DNA of 64,000 nucleotides, from the NCBI GenBank assembly GCA_017468385.1, contig JAFUIQ010000009.1, positions 1 through 64,000 on the forward strand, read 5' to 3'. The notes below the pieces were generated by a model that ran no database searches, had not been told where the DNA came from, and worked only from the letters and a program-made list of their open reading frames with translations. How positions within the stretch are numbered: the first letter of the stretch is position 1; every line of letters starts with the position of its first letter. Of the stretch, positions 1 to 7,738 are shown in pieces. This DNA comes from Clostridia bacterium (GTDB taxonomy: Bacteria > Bacillota > Clostridia > Oscillospirales > CAG-272). A program made the position numbers and the translations under genes.

Positions 1-155
1 CTCGGGCACTTGCCCGTTTTGTTGGAATTATAGCTGCCTGCATGGCAAGTGCATTAGTCTCAGACAAAACCTTGGAGAATTTTCCGTCAGGGAAATTCTC
101 GAGCACTTGCCCGTTGTGTGGGAATTATAGCTGCCTGTATGGCAAGTGCATTAGT
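1..155. repeat. Two direct copies of a ~58-bp hairpin element, 97-bp period
   Basis: Positions 1-58 and 98-155 are near-identical. Each copy carries the inverted repeat GCACTTGCC / GGCAAGTGC (6-14 with 44-52, and 103-111 with 141-149) around a 29-base loop. The copies are separated by unrelated sequence at 59-97. The second copy runs into the stop codon of the minus-strand gene that ends at 151, so its hairpin lies just after that stop and could act in transcript termination or stability. The left copy may be one of more copies outside the window. Confidence 0.7.
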
Positions 156-1446
156 ATCGCCGACGGATCTGCATTTCCCGGCGGTGGGCTTCAAAAAGTA
201 CATAGGCCACGCTGAACAGTATGATAAATACAATCACCGCGCGGAAGAACCGCCCGGATGTGAAATCCTTGATCTGCTGCAGCAGATGGAGAAACTCGCT
301 CCGGGAAACGGAGGCGGTGGCGATCAGATCGGTGGAGCCCAGAATTTCCTCGCCGTATGTAGCGGTGACCGTGCCGTACACGGTGCCCTCCTGTACGGGG
401 GCGGTCAGGGATTCGTCGTAAGTGGTGTAGGTGATGTGGAGATCCTCCGGATTGTAATCCGTGGGCAAATACCGGGTGATGGATTCCGCCGGCACCAGCG
501 TGACGTAATCCACCGTGGAGGACAATGCCACAGACAGCTCGCAGATCCGCTGTTTCTGGGACAGCACCTCGATGTATGCATAGGAATCGAAGGCATAATC
601 CAGAAGTGCCTCTGCGTTTGCGTAGCTGAAAATATCCTCGTCGGTGCTTTCCGCGTTCATGATGACACACAGATAACTCAACTCATCCCGTTGGGCCACA
701 GATACCAGACAGTATCCCGCCTGCTTGGTGTAGCCGGCGTTCATGCCCAGGGAACCGGAGTACAGATAATTCGGCTCATAAAAGCGGGAGATCTGCCCGT
801 TCCGGTTGTATAGATTCCGGTAGTCGCTTTTGTTGGTTGCTTCCATTACGTACTTGGACAGGGAGGTGATCTCCAGAAATCCGGGCAGGGAATAGGCATA
901 CTTGGCGATGGCGGCGGTGTCCGCTACGGTGGTGATCATAGCCTCGCTGTGCATGCCCGTGGGATTGGTGTAGAAGGTGTTGTAGGCACCCAGGTACTGG
1001 GCCTTTTCGTTCATCTCCTCCACAAAATCGTCTACCGAGCCGGCAATCTCCACCGCCAGCACCTGTGCCGCGTCGTTGGCACCGTTGAGCAGAAGACCGT
1101 GAAGCATATCGTTTACGGTGACGATTTCCCCTACCTTCAGACCCATATTGTTGCCGACCACCTTGTTCAGCATCTCGGCAGTGACGGTGATGGTCCGATC
1201 CGGCGTGTCCCCCAGGGCTTCCATGGCCAGAATACCCGTCATCAGCTTGACTGTGGAGGCGGGATAGATGCGCGCGTCGGGATTCAATTCGTACAGCAGC
1301 GCGTCGTTTTCAAAATTATACAAATACGCCCCGGCGGCTCCCGCTATCTCCGGAGGAGCAGCGGCGTGGACGGGGGCGATCACATAGGGCAATAACAGAA
1401 TCACGGCCATCATGCCATGCAGGATGGCGAGAAATCGTTGTTTCAT
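151..1446 (-). CDS. D-alanyl-D-alanine carboxypeptidase homologue (S11 family) with degenerate motifs
   Basis: The 431-residue protein has a signal peptide (about 1-29), an S11 penicillin-binding-protein domain (about 33-275), a C-terminal PBP5-like beta domain and a terminal membrane helix (about 405-424). This is the layout of DacF/PBP5, which trims the terminal D-Ala from peptidoglycan stem peptides outside the membrane. The nucleophile motif SxxK is present (S64-T-V-K67). The second motif, normally SxN, reads G122-A-N124. The third, normally KTG in a GxKTGYT context, reads N236-A-G238 in GMNAGYT. Activity is therefore doubtful and it may be a binding or regulatory pseudoenzyme. Its ATG overlaps the stop of ribF (ATGA, 1443-1446), so it is translationally coupled in an ireB-ribF operon. 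The family call is firm; enzymatic function is not. Confidence 0.85.
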   Translation of the reverse strand: MKQRFLAILHGMMAVILLLPYVIAPVHAAAPPEIAGAAGAYLYNFENDALLYELNPDARIYPASTVKLMTGILAMEALGDTPDRTITVTAEMLNKVVGNNMGLKVGEIVTVNDMLHGLLLNGANDAAQVLAVEIAGSVDDFVEEMNEKAQYLGAYNTFYTNPTGMHSEAMITTVADTAAIAKYAYSLPGFLEITSLSKYVMEATNKSDYRNLYNRNGQISRFYEPNYLYSGSLGMNAGYTKQAGYCLVSVAQRDELSYLCVIMNAESTDEDIFSYANAEALLDYAFDSYAYIEVLSQKQRICELSVALSSTVDYVTLVPAESITRYLPTDYNPEDLHITYTTYDESLTAPVQEGTVYGTVTATYGEEILGSTDLIATASVSRSEFLHLLQQIKDFTSGRFFRAVIVFIILFSVAYVLFEAHRREMQIRRRY

Positions 1447-2393
1447 GGGATTGTCCTTTCACAAAAAGGATGGGCGGCAAAATATGCCCGTGCATTTCGG
1501 ATGTCGGCCTCGATGGCTTGGCGGAGCGCATCGATGGAACCGAAGCGCATCTCATCCCGCAGGCGGGTGAGAAACTCCACGCGGATGGATTCGCCGTACA
1601 GAACGCCGTCGAAATCCATGATGTGGGTCTCACAGTTCACATGGCCGTCGCTGACTACGCTGGGGCGCACGCCCACATTGGCAACGCCCATATGGCGGGT
1701 GTCCCCGACGGTGCAGATGCAGGCATAGATTCCGTGCCGGGGCACGATGTGTCCCGCAGGAAAATCCTGATTGATGGTAGGCAGACCGATCGTCCGCCCC
1801 AGTTGTTTTCCGTGCCGTACGGGAAAGCATACAGAAAACGGCCGACCCAGCAATGCGGCGGCCCTGTCCATATCGCCTGCCTCCACAGCGGCACGGATGC
1901 GGGTGGAGGATACTACCAGATCTTCGTGCCGAACCGGCTCCACTACGGTGAGAGGGATGTTTTTTTCGGATAGAATGTCCTGCAATGTGCGGCAGTCTCC
2001 CGCACCGCCCCGCCCGAAGCGGAAATTGAATCCGCAGACCACGGCGGCACAGCCCAGCTTGTCCGTCAGATACGAGGCGGCAAATTCCTCCGGGGACAGA
2101 TTCCGCACCGCGGAAAACTCCTCCAGAATGGCAAAGTCCAACCCGGCAGCTGCGAATTGACGCAGTTTTTCCTCCGCGGTGGTCAGCGCAGGCACATCCG
2201 CCACTTCCTTGGCCAGCGTGGTGAACGTCCACGCACCGGCCAGACAGCCTGGAATTTTACCGGCCGCCGCCCGGGCGGCAAACAGCAGTCGGCGGTGTCC
2301 CGTGTGTACCCCGTCGAAATTCCCCAGCGCCAGAGCGATGGGAGTATCGGGCAGGGACATCGGGGTCATCTCCGGCAAACGGTAGATCGTCAT
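1443..2393 (-). CDS. ribF: Bifunctional riboflavin kinase / FAD synthetase
   Basis: RibF makes FMN from riboflavin and then FAD from FMN and ATP in the cytoplasm. The N-terminal adenylyltransferase half shows GNFDGVHTGH, the nucleotide-binding HxGH-type motif, and the conserved STRIR segment. The C-terminal kinase half shows the GLPTIN motif (usually GFPTAN) and a typical YGESIRVEFLTRLRDE ending. The start at 2393 was chosen because GCGAGG lies six bases upstream and the homologous domain begins just after it; a longer in-frame start at 2441 would overlap ireB and add 16 unrelated residues. The length of 316 residues is usual. It sits 16 bases after ireB and overlaps the downstream carboxypeptidase gene by four bases. 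Confidence 0.93.
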   Translation of the reverse strand: MTIYRLPEMTPMSLPDTPIALALGNFDGVHTGHRRLLFAARAAAGKIPGCLAGAWTFTTLAKEVADVPALTTAEEKLRQFAAAGLDFAILEEFSAVRNLSPEEFAASYLTDKLGCAAVVCGFNFRFGRGGAGDCRTLQDILSEKNIPLTVVEPVRHEDLVVSSTRIRAAVEAGDMDRAAALLGRPFSVCFPVRHGKQLGRTIGLPTINQDFPAGHIVPRHGIYACICTVGDTRHMGVANVGVRPSVVSDGHVNCETHIMDFDGVLYGESIRVEFLTRLRDEMRFGSIDALRQAIEADIRNARAYFAAHPFCERTIP

Positions 2394-2409
2394 AAATGCC
2401 TCGCGGGGA

Positions 2410-2667
2410 TCAGATGCCCAGATAATTGCGCACCAGCGCACCCATCAGCTCATCCCGGTCAATGCGGCGGATCAGACTGCGGGCGTTTTTGTAGTTGGTG
2501 ATGTAGGTCGGATCCTCGGAGAGTATGTATCCGACCAGCTGATTGATGGGATTGTATCCCTTTTCGTTCAGGGCTTCGTACACGGTGGAAAGGATCATTC
2601 TCAGTTCCCGATCCTTTTCGTCGCGGATGGAGAAGGTTATGGTTTTTTCGTTGTCGTTTTTCGGCAT
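2410..2667 (-). CDS. ireB: IreB family regulatory phosphoprotein (UPF0297)
   Basis: This 85-residue protein matches the UPF0297/IreB family over its whole length, including the hallmark stretches [13 protein letters not shown] and DARSLIRR-like [14 protein letters not shown]. In enterococci IreB is a substrate of the PASTA kinase IreK and modulates cephalosporin tolerance. Two threonines near the N terminus (T9, T11) sit where the phosphorylated threonines lie in the known protein. Here it leads an operon with ribF and a cell-wall carboxypeptidase homologue, which fits a cell-envelope link. A good minus-strand promoter lies at 2706-2734. Confidence 0.93.
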   Translation of the reverse strand: MPKNDNEKTITFSIRDEKDRELRMILSTVYEALNEKGYNPINQLVGYILSEDPTYITNYKNARSLIRRIDRDELMGALVRNYLGI

Positions 2668-2705
2668 GGTGCTGACACCTCACTCACAAAAAAGTATTCA
2701 ATAGT

Positions 2706-2734
2706 ATTATACCCCGTAATCCCGGGAAATGCAA
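2706..2734 (-). promoter_or_regulatory. Sigma-A promoter of the ireB-ribF operon
   Basis: On the minus strand TTGCAT (2734-2729) and TATAAT (2711-2706) are separated by 17 bases, about 40 bases upstream of the ireB start. The -10 is perfect and the -35 matches four of six positions. Confidence 0.7.
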
Positions 2735-2827
2735 GAGCCGCACCCCGCTTATGCAATATTTTTTTGCCGGGGCGAAAAATGGACGGAGAATTGCGCCTTA
2801 AATCTGTGAAAATTGTGAACAATGCCA

Positions 2828-2857
2828 TTGACACAATATACAGAATCGTGGTATAAT
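2828..2857 (+). promoter_or_regulatory. Sigma-A promoter of the MinD-like ATPase gene
   Basis: TTGACA (2828-2833) and TATAAT (2852-2857) are both perfect, with an 18-base spacer. The predicted leader is about 105 bases and contains the perfect 14-bp palindrome GGTGTAATTACACC at 2924-2937, which could be an operator or a small hairpin. Confidence 0.75.
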
Positions 2858-2969
2858 TATCACGGTACTTTGGACAATTGCCATATTTTTTGCTTGCAAA
2901 TGCGGGCAATTCACCGAGAAATTGGTGTAATTACACCGTTTTCCCCACATTGCGGACAGGAGGATGCAG

Positions 2970-3746
2970 ATGGAACTTTTTCATAAAATTCTCGTCACAT
3001 CCGCAAAGGGCGGAATCGGAAAGTCTACCGTGGCCCTGGGCGTGGCCGCCGCCTTGTCCCGGGAGGGACGGCGGGTGCTTCTTGTGGATTGCGACGCAGG
3101 CAACCGCTGCCTGGATCTGATGCTGGGCGTGGAGGATAGTGTCCTGTACGATCTGTCCGATGTCTATGAGGACCGCTGTGCCCCCGAGGAGGCCTTCTTG
3201 TCCTGTCCCGGACTGCCCAATCTGGTGTTCTGCCCCGCGCCGGCCGATCCCTTTACGGATCTGGATGCCGATCGGTTCTGCGGAACGCTTGCCTCGCTAT
3301 GTGAGGCATCCCATGCGGAATTTGTGATCTGCGATACCGCCGGCCTGGGTGACGCGGTGCGCGCCATCGCCTCCGGCTTTGCGGACGGCGCCATGATCAT
3401 CGCTACCCAGCAGCCCGCCTCCATCCGATCCGCTGAGCGGACCGCCATGTATGTGGAGGAGTTGGGCGGCATCCCTTGCCGACTGGTCATCTCCTGCTTT
3501 GAGGAGAGGGCCGCAGAGGACGGCATCCGCGCCGGTCTGATTGAGATCATCGACCGTACTCACGTCCGGACGCTGGGTGTTGTGCCCAGGGACCGTGCCT
3601 TGCTTCTGTCGCAGGAAACGGGGGAATTGCCGAAGGAAACCGCCAAATCGGCCAGAGCCTTCGCCAATATCGCCCATCGGATTCTGGGGAAGGACGTGCG
3701 GCTGTTTTTCGGTATGCGGAAAATACGCACACAGCGGGTATTATAA
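2970..3746 (+). CDS. MinD/ParA-like P-loop ATPase
   Basis: The 258-residue protein begins with the deviant Walker A motif KGGIGKST (about residues 13-20), followed by VLLVDCDAG and a D-T-A-G Walker B region, all typical of MinD-type ATPases. The last residues (LFFGMRKIRTQRVL) are amphipathic and basic and could be a MinD-like membrane-targeting helix; that is inference. The start at 2970 was preferred over the ATG at 2964 because AGGAGG (2958-2963) abuts the first ATG but is six bases from the second. No minC, minE or parB lies beside it, and the next gene is a methylglyoxal synthase homologue. It could be a septum-placement MinD paralogue or a positioning ATPase for another complex. Confidence 0.82.
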   Translation: MELFHKILVTSAKGGIGKSTVALGVAAALSREGRRVLLVDCDAGNRCLDLMLGVEDSVLYDLSDVYEDRCAPEEAFLSCPGLPNLVFCPAPADPFTDLDADRFCGTLASLCEASHAEFVICDTAGLGDAVRAIASGFADGAMIIATQQPASIRSAERTAMYVEELGGIPCRLVISCFEERAAEDGIRAGLIEIIDRTHVRTLGVVPRDRALLLSQETGELPKETAKSARAFANIAHRILGKDVRLFFGMRKIRTQRVL

Positions 3747-3805
3747 TATAGTCTATCATACTGTCAGCAGTAGATATAAATGAATGAATAAGGAGTGAAG
3801 CGGAG

Positions 3806-4243
3806 ATGGAAATCGCATTGATTGCCGATGATACCAAAAAAGAATTGATGACGCAGTTTTGTATTGCATACTGCGGGATTTTGAGCAAGCACAATTTGTG
3901 CGCCACCGGTACTACCGGCAAATACATAGAAGAAGCGACCGGACTGAAAGTGGAAAAGATGCTGTCCGGCGAGCATGGCGGCGAGCAGCAGATTTCTTCC
4001 CGCGTCGCTTATAACGAAATCGACGTGCTTCTGTATTTCCGGAGCACCCAGCCACGCAATACCTTCAGCGAGGAGGAGTACGGGCTTCTGCGCCTGTGCG
4101 ACATCCACAACGTGCCCGTGGCCACCAACATTGCCACAGCGGAGGTGCTGATCTGTGCCCTCGATCACGGCGATCTGGATTGGCGTGAGATCGTGAACCC
4201 CAAGTCCGATTATAACCGCCGTCGCCGCGGAGTAGGCGTCTGA
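3806..4243 (+). CDS. Methylglyoxal synthase homologue lacking most catalytic residues
   Basis: The 145-residue protein aligns end to end with clostridial MgsA, which converts dihydroxyacetone phosphate to methylglyoxal and phosphate. The phosphate-binding segment ATGTTG (33-38), the GG pair at 58-59, and LRLCDIHNVPVATNIATAE are kept. The catalytic positions are not: the His of AHD is D8, the base Asp71 of the E. coli enzyme is E60, Asp91 is S80, His98 is F87 and Asp101 is E90. Only the Asp20 equivalent (D9) remains. It probably binds a phosphorylated ligand without normal turnover. GGAGTGAAGCGGAG lies just before the start, and a terminator follows. The fold is certain, the activity is in doubt. 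Confidence 0.85.
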   Translation: MEIALIADDTKKELMTQFCIAYCGILSKHNLCATGTTGKYIEEATGLKVEKMLSGEHGGEQQISSRVAYNEIDVLLYFRSTQPRNTFSEEEYGLLRLCDIHNVPVATNIATAEVLICALDHGDLDWREIVNPKSDYNRRRRGVGV

Positions 4244-4256
4244 TACTGATTTTTCT

Positions 4257-4288
4257 GCCGCCGAGGGGAATCCCTTCGGCGGTTTTTG
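4257..4288 (+). terminator. Rho-independent terminator after the MgsA homologue
   Basis: A GC-rich stem (CCGCCGAGGG at 4258-4267 with CCC..CGGCGG at 4272-4282, one bulge) is followed by TTTTT. Confidence 0.75.
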
Positions 4289-4310
4289 ATTGAGAGAAGG
4301 AGATTCGTAT

Positions 4311-4958
4311 ATGAAAGATGCAGAACGGCTGATGGCCAAAGGAAAGGCCGCCGTGGAGATCCTCCGTCAGCGATACCCCGATGCGGAGTGCTCCCTGGAG
4401 TCCGGGGGCGATCCCTGGCGGCTGCTCGTCATGGCCCGCCTGTCCGCCCAATGCACCGACGAGCGGGTGAATATCGTCTGCCGGGATCTGTTCCGGGAGA
4501 TCCCCGATGCACAGGCTATGGCCGATGCTCCCCTTGCGCAAATCGAGGAATTGATCCGCCCCTGCGGCCTGTTCCGCACCAAGGCGAAAAGCCTGAAGGA
4601 ATCCGCCGCTATGCTTCTCACCACCTACGAGGGGCGCGTGCCGGATTCCATGGAGGAACTGCTTTCTTTGCCCGGCGTGGGCCGGAAGATCGCCAATCTG
4701 CTTTTGGGGGATATTTATAAAAAAGGCGGCATCGTGGCGGATACCCACTGCATCCGCATCTGCGGCCGGTTGGGATTCTATGCCGAGGAATTGAAGGATC
4801 CCCTTCGGGTGGAGAGAATCCTCACCCCGGTGATTCCCGTTTTGGAGCAGTCGGATTTCTGCCACCGCATCGTCCATTTCGGACGGGAAATCTGTACCGC
4901 CCGCTCCCCGAAATGCGAGGATTGCCCTATGCGGGAGATATGCGATCATAATGGATGA
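4311..4958 (+). CDS. nth: Endonuclease III (DNA glycosylase/AP lyase)
   Basis: Nth removes oxidised pyrimidines and cuts the resulting abasic site in base excision repair. The 215-residue protein has the helix-hairpin-helix segment LLSLPGVGRKIA with the catalytic lysine (K126), the catalytic aspartate in VADTHC (D144), and a C-terminal 4Fe-4S cluster motif C-x6-C-x2-C-x5-C (C195, C202, C205, C211). The start at 4311 follows AGAAGGAGA by about eight bases; an upstream in-frame ATG at 4290 overlaps the previous terminator and was rejected. A strong terminator follows directly. Confidence 0.95.
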   Translation: MKDAERLMAKGKAAVEILRQRYPDAECSLESGGDPWRLLVMARLSAQCTDERVNIVCRDLFREIPDAQAMADAPLAQIEELIRPCGLFRTKAKSLKESAAMLLTTYEGRVPDSMEELLSLPGVGRKIANLLLGDIYKKGGIVADTHCIRICGRLGFYAEELKDPLRVERILTPVIPVLEQSDFCHRIVHFGREICTARSPKCEDCPMREICDHNG

Positions 4959-4967
4959 AAAGAATAG

Positions 4968-5004
4968 AAAAAGCCTCCCTGAAAATGGGAGGCTTTTTGT
5001 TTTT
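4968..5004. terminator. Bidirectional terminator between nth and a minus-strand gene
   Basis: AAGCCTCCC (4971-4979) pairs with GGGAGGCTT (4987-4995). A-rich sequence on the left and a T-rich tail on the right mean it can serve both convergent genes. Confidence 0.85.
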
Positions 5005-5005
5005 G

Positions 5006-5371
5006 TCAGGTTTCAGATGTATCGTTGCCGATGGGCTTGGACTGAATAATTTTCACAAGGTTGTATATATGATACGGAATATACAGCACTATACCAACAT
5101 AAATAATGCAGGCAAATGTCAGTGGCCACAAAACGGAGGCAATTATTTTAAATAGGGTTTTCCTCTTGGAGAAAAAATTTACAGCCAACACAATTGATGA
5201 AAATACTATGCTGAAACCAAACCCGCCGATAGAACCGAAAAGCAGAAATTGTTCTGCTTTGCTGTAGGGAAGACTGCCTGCCATACTGCCAATAAGACCA
5301 TACACCACAAAACCGGATATTAAAATACATAATGTTGCGATTAAAAATTCTATTCTGCTTTTTCTACTCAT
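5006..5371 (-). CDS. Small integral membrane protein, unknown function
   Basis: I do not recognise this 121-residue protein. It has three to four hydrophobic segments (roughly residues 8-30, 40-65 and 80-105), a basic start (MSRKSRIEF) and a short polar tail. The start at 5371 was chosen because an AGGAGG-type site (5376-5382) precedes it at normal spacing; an ATG nine codons upstream would place that site inside the gene. It is locally more AT-rich than its neighbours and sits alone between the nth terminator and mtnN, which suggests a recent insertion or a fast-evolving gene. Confidence 0.6.
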   Translation of the reverse strand: MSRKSRIEFLIATLCILISGFVVYGLIGSMAGSLPYSKAEQFLLFGSIGGFGFSIVFSSIVLAVNFFSKRKTLFKIIASVLWPLTFACIIYVGIVLYIPYHIYNLVKIIQSKPIGNDTSET

Positions 5372-5419
5372 TTGACCCTCCTGATTCTCATCTATCAAAG
5401 GCTGATTTTTTATCTCCTC

Positions 5420-6118
5420 TCACATATCCGCCAGCAAACACTGCACCACCTCCGCCGAGCGAGCGGCGGCCATCTTCACAAAAGTGGGATAATCCATGGG
5501 GGAATCCTCGTTTCCGCCGTCGGAGATGGCACGCACCACCACAAAGGGAACGTGATTCACCGTGCACACGTGTCCGATGGCGGCGCCCTCCATCTCGCAG
5601 GCAATGGCACCAAAAGTGTCACGGATGTAGGTCTTCTTCGCCGCATCCGCCACAAATACGTCGCCGGAGGCGATGGTGCCCCGTAGCCAGTTGCCGCCCG
5701 TCTTCTCAATGGCGGCGCAGACCGCATTCGCCAGATCGGTGTCGGATGGCATATGTACCATGTTCAGCCCGGAGATCAGTCCCACGGGATCGCCCAGGGG
5801 CGAGGTGTCCATGTCGTGCTGGACCACGTCATCCGCCACCGCGATGTCCCCGACGGACAGCTTGTCCGTCAACGTGCCGGCCACGCCGGTGTTGATGATC
5901 TTCGTGACGCCGAAGCGCAGAATCATGGTCTGGGCGCACATGGCCGCAAACACTTTGCCCACGCCGCAGACGGCCAGCACCACATCCTGCCCGTGCAGGG
6001 ATCCGGTGTGGAATTCGATATCGGAGACAATCTCCGTTTTTTTATTGTCCAGAGCGGCGGCAAGGGCCTCCATTTCTACCCGCATGGCACCGATGATGCC
6101 GATGATTTCATTTCTCAT
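5420..6118 (-). CDS. mtnN: 5'-methylthioadenosine/S-adenosylhomocysteine nucleosidase
   Basis: MtnN (Pfs) cleaves adenine from S-adenosylhomocysteine and methylthioadenosine. The 232-residue protein starts GIIGAMRVEMEAL and contains NTGVAGTL, ACEMEGAAIGHVC and the late RAISDGG segment with the catalytic Asp, all characteristic. The start at 6118 has AAAGGAG upstream. The gene overlaps the end of luxS by 11 bases, so the two steps from S-adenosylhomocysteine to homocysteine plus the autoinducer-2 precursor are made from one transcript. Confidence 0.95.
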   Translation of the reverse strand: MRNEIIGIIGAMRVEMEALAAALDNKKTEIVSDIEFHTGSLHGQDVVLAVCGVGKVFAAMCAQTMILRFGVTKIINTGVAGTLTDKLSVGDIAVADDVVQHDMDTSPLGDPVGLISGLNMVHMPSDTDLANAVCAAIEKTGGNWLRGTIASGDVFVADAAKKTYIRDTFGAIACEMEGAAIGHVCTVNHVPFVVVRAISDGGNEDSPMDYPTFVKMAAARSAEVVQCLLADM

Positions 6119-6575
6119 AACGGAATGTGATCTCCTTTTTCTCATTCAGTACGGTAAGATAGGCGGAGCATTCCCGCTTGGCATCCGAAAGATCCAGATC
6201 CAGATAGTTGCCGCATTCCTTGCGGGATGCACCAAACACTTCGCCCTCGTGGGCAAGGATTTTCTCCAACGTGGATTTCACCACAGCGAGCACCGTTTCT
6301 GGGGACTGATTGCGCACCACAAGATAAAATCCCGTGCGGCAGCCCATGGGACCGAAATAGATCACATCGTCCGCGATGTCGCTGTTGCGGACATAGGTGG
6401 CAAACATGTGCTCCACGGAGTGCATGGTGCGACAGTCCATGTACGCCCCGCCGTTGGGGATCCGTGTGCGCAGATCGTAGGTGGTGATGTCCCCGTCCAC
6501 CCGGGAGATGTAGATGCCGGGGGTCAGAAAATCGTGATCCACCGTGAAGCTGGTGATGCGCTGAATGTCTTTCAT
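6108..6575 (-). CDS. luxS: S-ribosylhomocysteine lyase (autoinducer-2 synthesis)
   Basis: LuxS splits S-ribosylhomocysteine into homocysteine and DPD, the precursor of AI-2. The 155-residue protein has the metal-binding HxxEH motif (HSVEH), the catalytic cysteine in FGPMGCRTGFY, and the late metal-ligand cysteine in ECGNYLDLDL. The start at 6575 follows GAGAAGG at eight bases; a start six codons upstream lacks a site. It precedes mtnN with an 11-base overlap and has its own promoter. Confidence 0.96.
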   Translation of the reverse strand: MKDIQRITSFTVDHDFLTPGIYISRVDGDITTYDLRTRIPNGGAYMDCRTMHSVEHMFATYVRNSDIADDVIYFGPMGCRTGFYLVVRNQSPETVLAVVKSTLEKILAHEGEVFGASRKECGNYLDLDLSDAKRECSAYLTVLNEKKEITFRYEK

Positions 6576-6608
6576 GAAAATACCTTCTCTCAAACCGATT
6601 CTGTACCT

Positions 6609-6637
6609 ATTATATACTTAATGGGGATTTTGCGCAA
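6609..6637 (-). promoter_or_regulatory. Promoter of luxS-mtnN
   Basis: On the minus strand TTGCGC (6637-6632) and TATAAT (6614-6609) are 17 bases apart, about 35 bases before the luxS start. Confidence 0.6.
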
Positions 6638-6651
6638 GTGGTTTTTGTACC

Positions 6652-7542
6652 TTATCGGAAAAGAGAGGCAATATATCCGCTGTCCCGGGCGGCCCGGTGG
6701 AGGATCTTGTTCACCTCCGCCCCGCAGAGCAGGATGATCATGCAGAAGTACACCCACAGCATCATCACAAGCAGCAGGGCCAACCCGCCGTACAGATAGG
6801 ACGCCCGGGGGAAGTATCGGATGTATAAAGAATACAGAAAGGAAAACAGCATCCATCCCCCGGCGGACAGTACCGCACCGGGGAGTACCCCCGGTCGATC
6901 CGCTCCCCTATAGGCCCGGGACAGAATCAGCCGGTGAAACAGCGTGAAAAACAGGGACAGAATCCCGAAAACGGCCAGCCCGCGGGCGTTCATGATCTGT
7001 GTCAGCGGTGTCTCCAATGCCGGGAAATGGTGCATCAGCGTGTCGGCGATCTGCACGCCGAATACCAGAAGGATCTGGGTGGCCAGCAGAAGCACAATGA
7101 ACCCCATCGTGTATAAAAAGGAACGAAGTACGTCCCGGATAAATCCCCGGCTGATGTCCACTTCATACACCCCCGCCATCCCTCGCTCCAGGGCGGCCAT
7201 GCCCCGGGACGCACTCCACAAAGCCGTCGCGGCGGTGACGGACAAAAGGGGAATGCTCCCCTCGTTGGCCAGAGAATCCACCACAGCGCGGATCAGCGGC
7301 AGCAGATCCCGCGGAATCACGTTTTGCACCAGATGGAGAATCTCCTCCCCGGAAAGGGGGAAGAATACCTGGGAGACGCTGAGGAGCAGCATCAGAAACG
7401 GGACGGCGGACAAAAGCAAAAAAAAGGAAGATCCGGCGGCGAATACCGTGATCTGATCCCGTCGGAGAAGGCGGGCAATGTGGACGACGAACCGGCCGCA
7501 GGAGCGCAGACGGATGACGGAGGAGTGGGGTGTTTTCGGCAT
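6652..7542 (-). CDS. YihY/BrkB family inner membrane protein
   Basis: The 296-residue protein has about six membrane helices and the family landmarks FAAGSSFFLLLSAVPF, TALWSASRGMAALERGM and the late SYLYGGLALLLVMMLWVYF. These place it in the YihY/virulence factor BrkB family (formerly and wrongly called RNase BN). The biochemical role is not settled; a transport or envelope role is usually suggested. It stands alone, transcribed toward luxS, which has its own promoter. Confidence 0.85.
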   Translation of the reverse strand: MPKTPHSSVIRLRSCGRFVVHIARLLRRDQITVFAAGSSFFLLLSAVPFLMLLLSVSQVFFPLSGEEILHLVQNVIPRDLLPLIRAVVDSLANEGSIPLLSVTAATALWSASRGMAALERGMAGVYEVDISRGFIRDVLRSFLYTMGFIVLLLATQILLVFGVQIADTLMHHFPALETPLTQIMNARGLAVFGILSLFFTLFHRLILSRAYRGADRPGVLPGAVLSAGGWMLFSFLYSLYIRYFPRASYLYGGLALLLVMMLWVYFCMIILLCGAEVNKILHRAARDSGYIASLFR

Positions 7543-7630
7543 AATCGGACAGGGCGCACCTTTCTGTGAGGTTTGGGAATAGTATATGGAAATTCCGGCA
7601 AAAACATGAATTGTCCCTCGCGGGCCATGC

Positions 7631-7659
7631 TTGACACGGGGTGGCGGAATTGGTACAAT
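7631..7659 (+). promoter_or_regulatory. Promoter of the nfo-gatCAB operon
   Basis: TTGACA (7631-7636) and TACAAT (7654-7659) with a 17-base spacer. The leader to the nfo start is about 70 bases. Confidence 0.75.
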
Positions 7660-7738
7660 ATACGCAGATACGGGATAAGTTTTATCCCGGGATACTCAGA
7701 ATATGCAGGCAGGATCCTGCGCGGCAGGGGGAAAAGAT

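Noticed and set aside
2637..2909. A 90-codon minus-strand open frame overlapping ireB
   Set aside because: It spans both divergent promoters and the ireB start, and shows no recognisable features.
4955..5155. A 66-codon plus-strand open frame after nth
   Set aside because: It reads through a strong bidirectional terminator and opposite the small membrane-protein gene.
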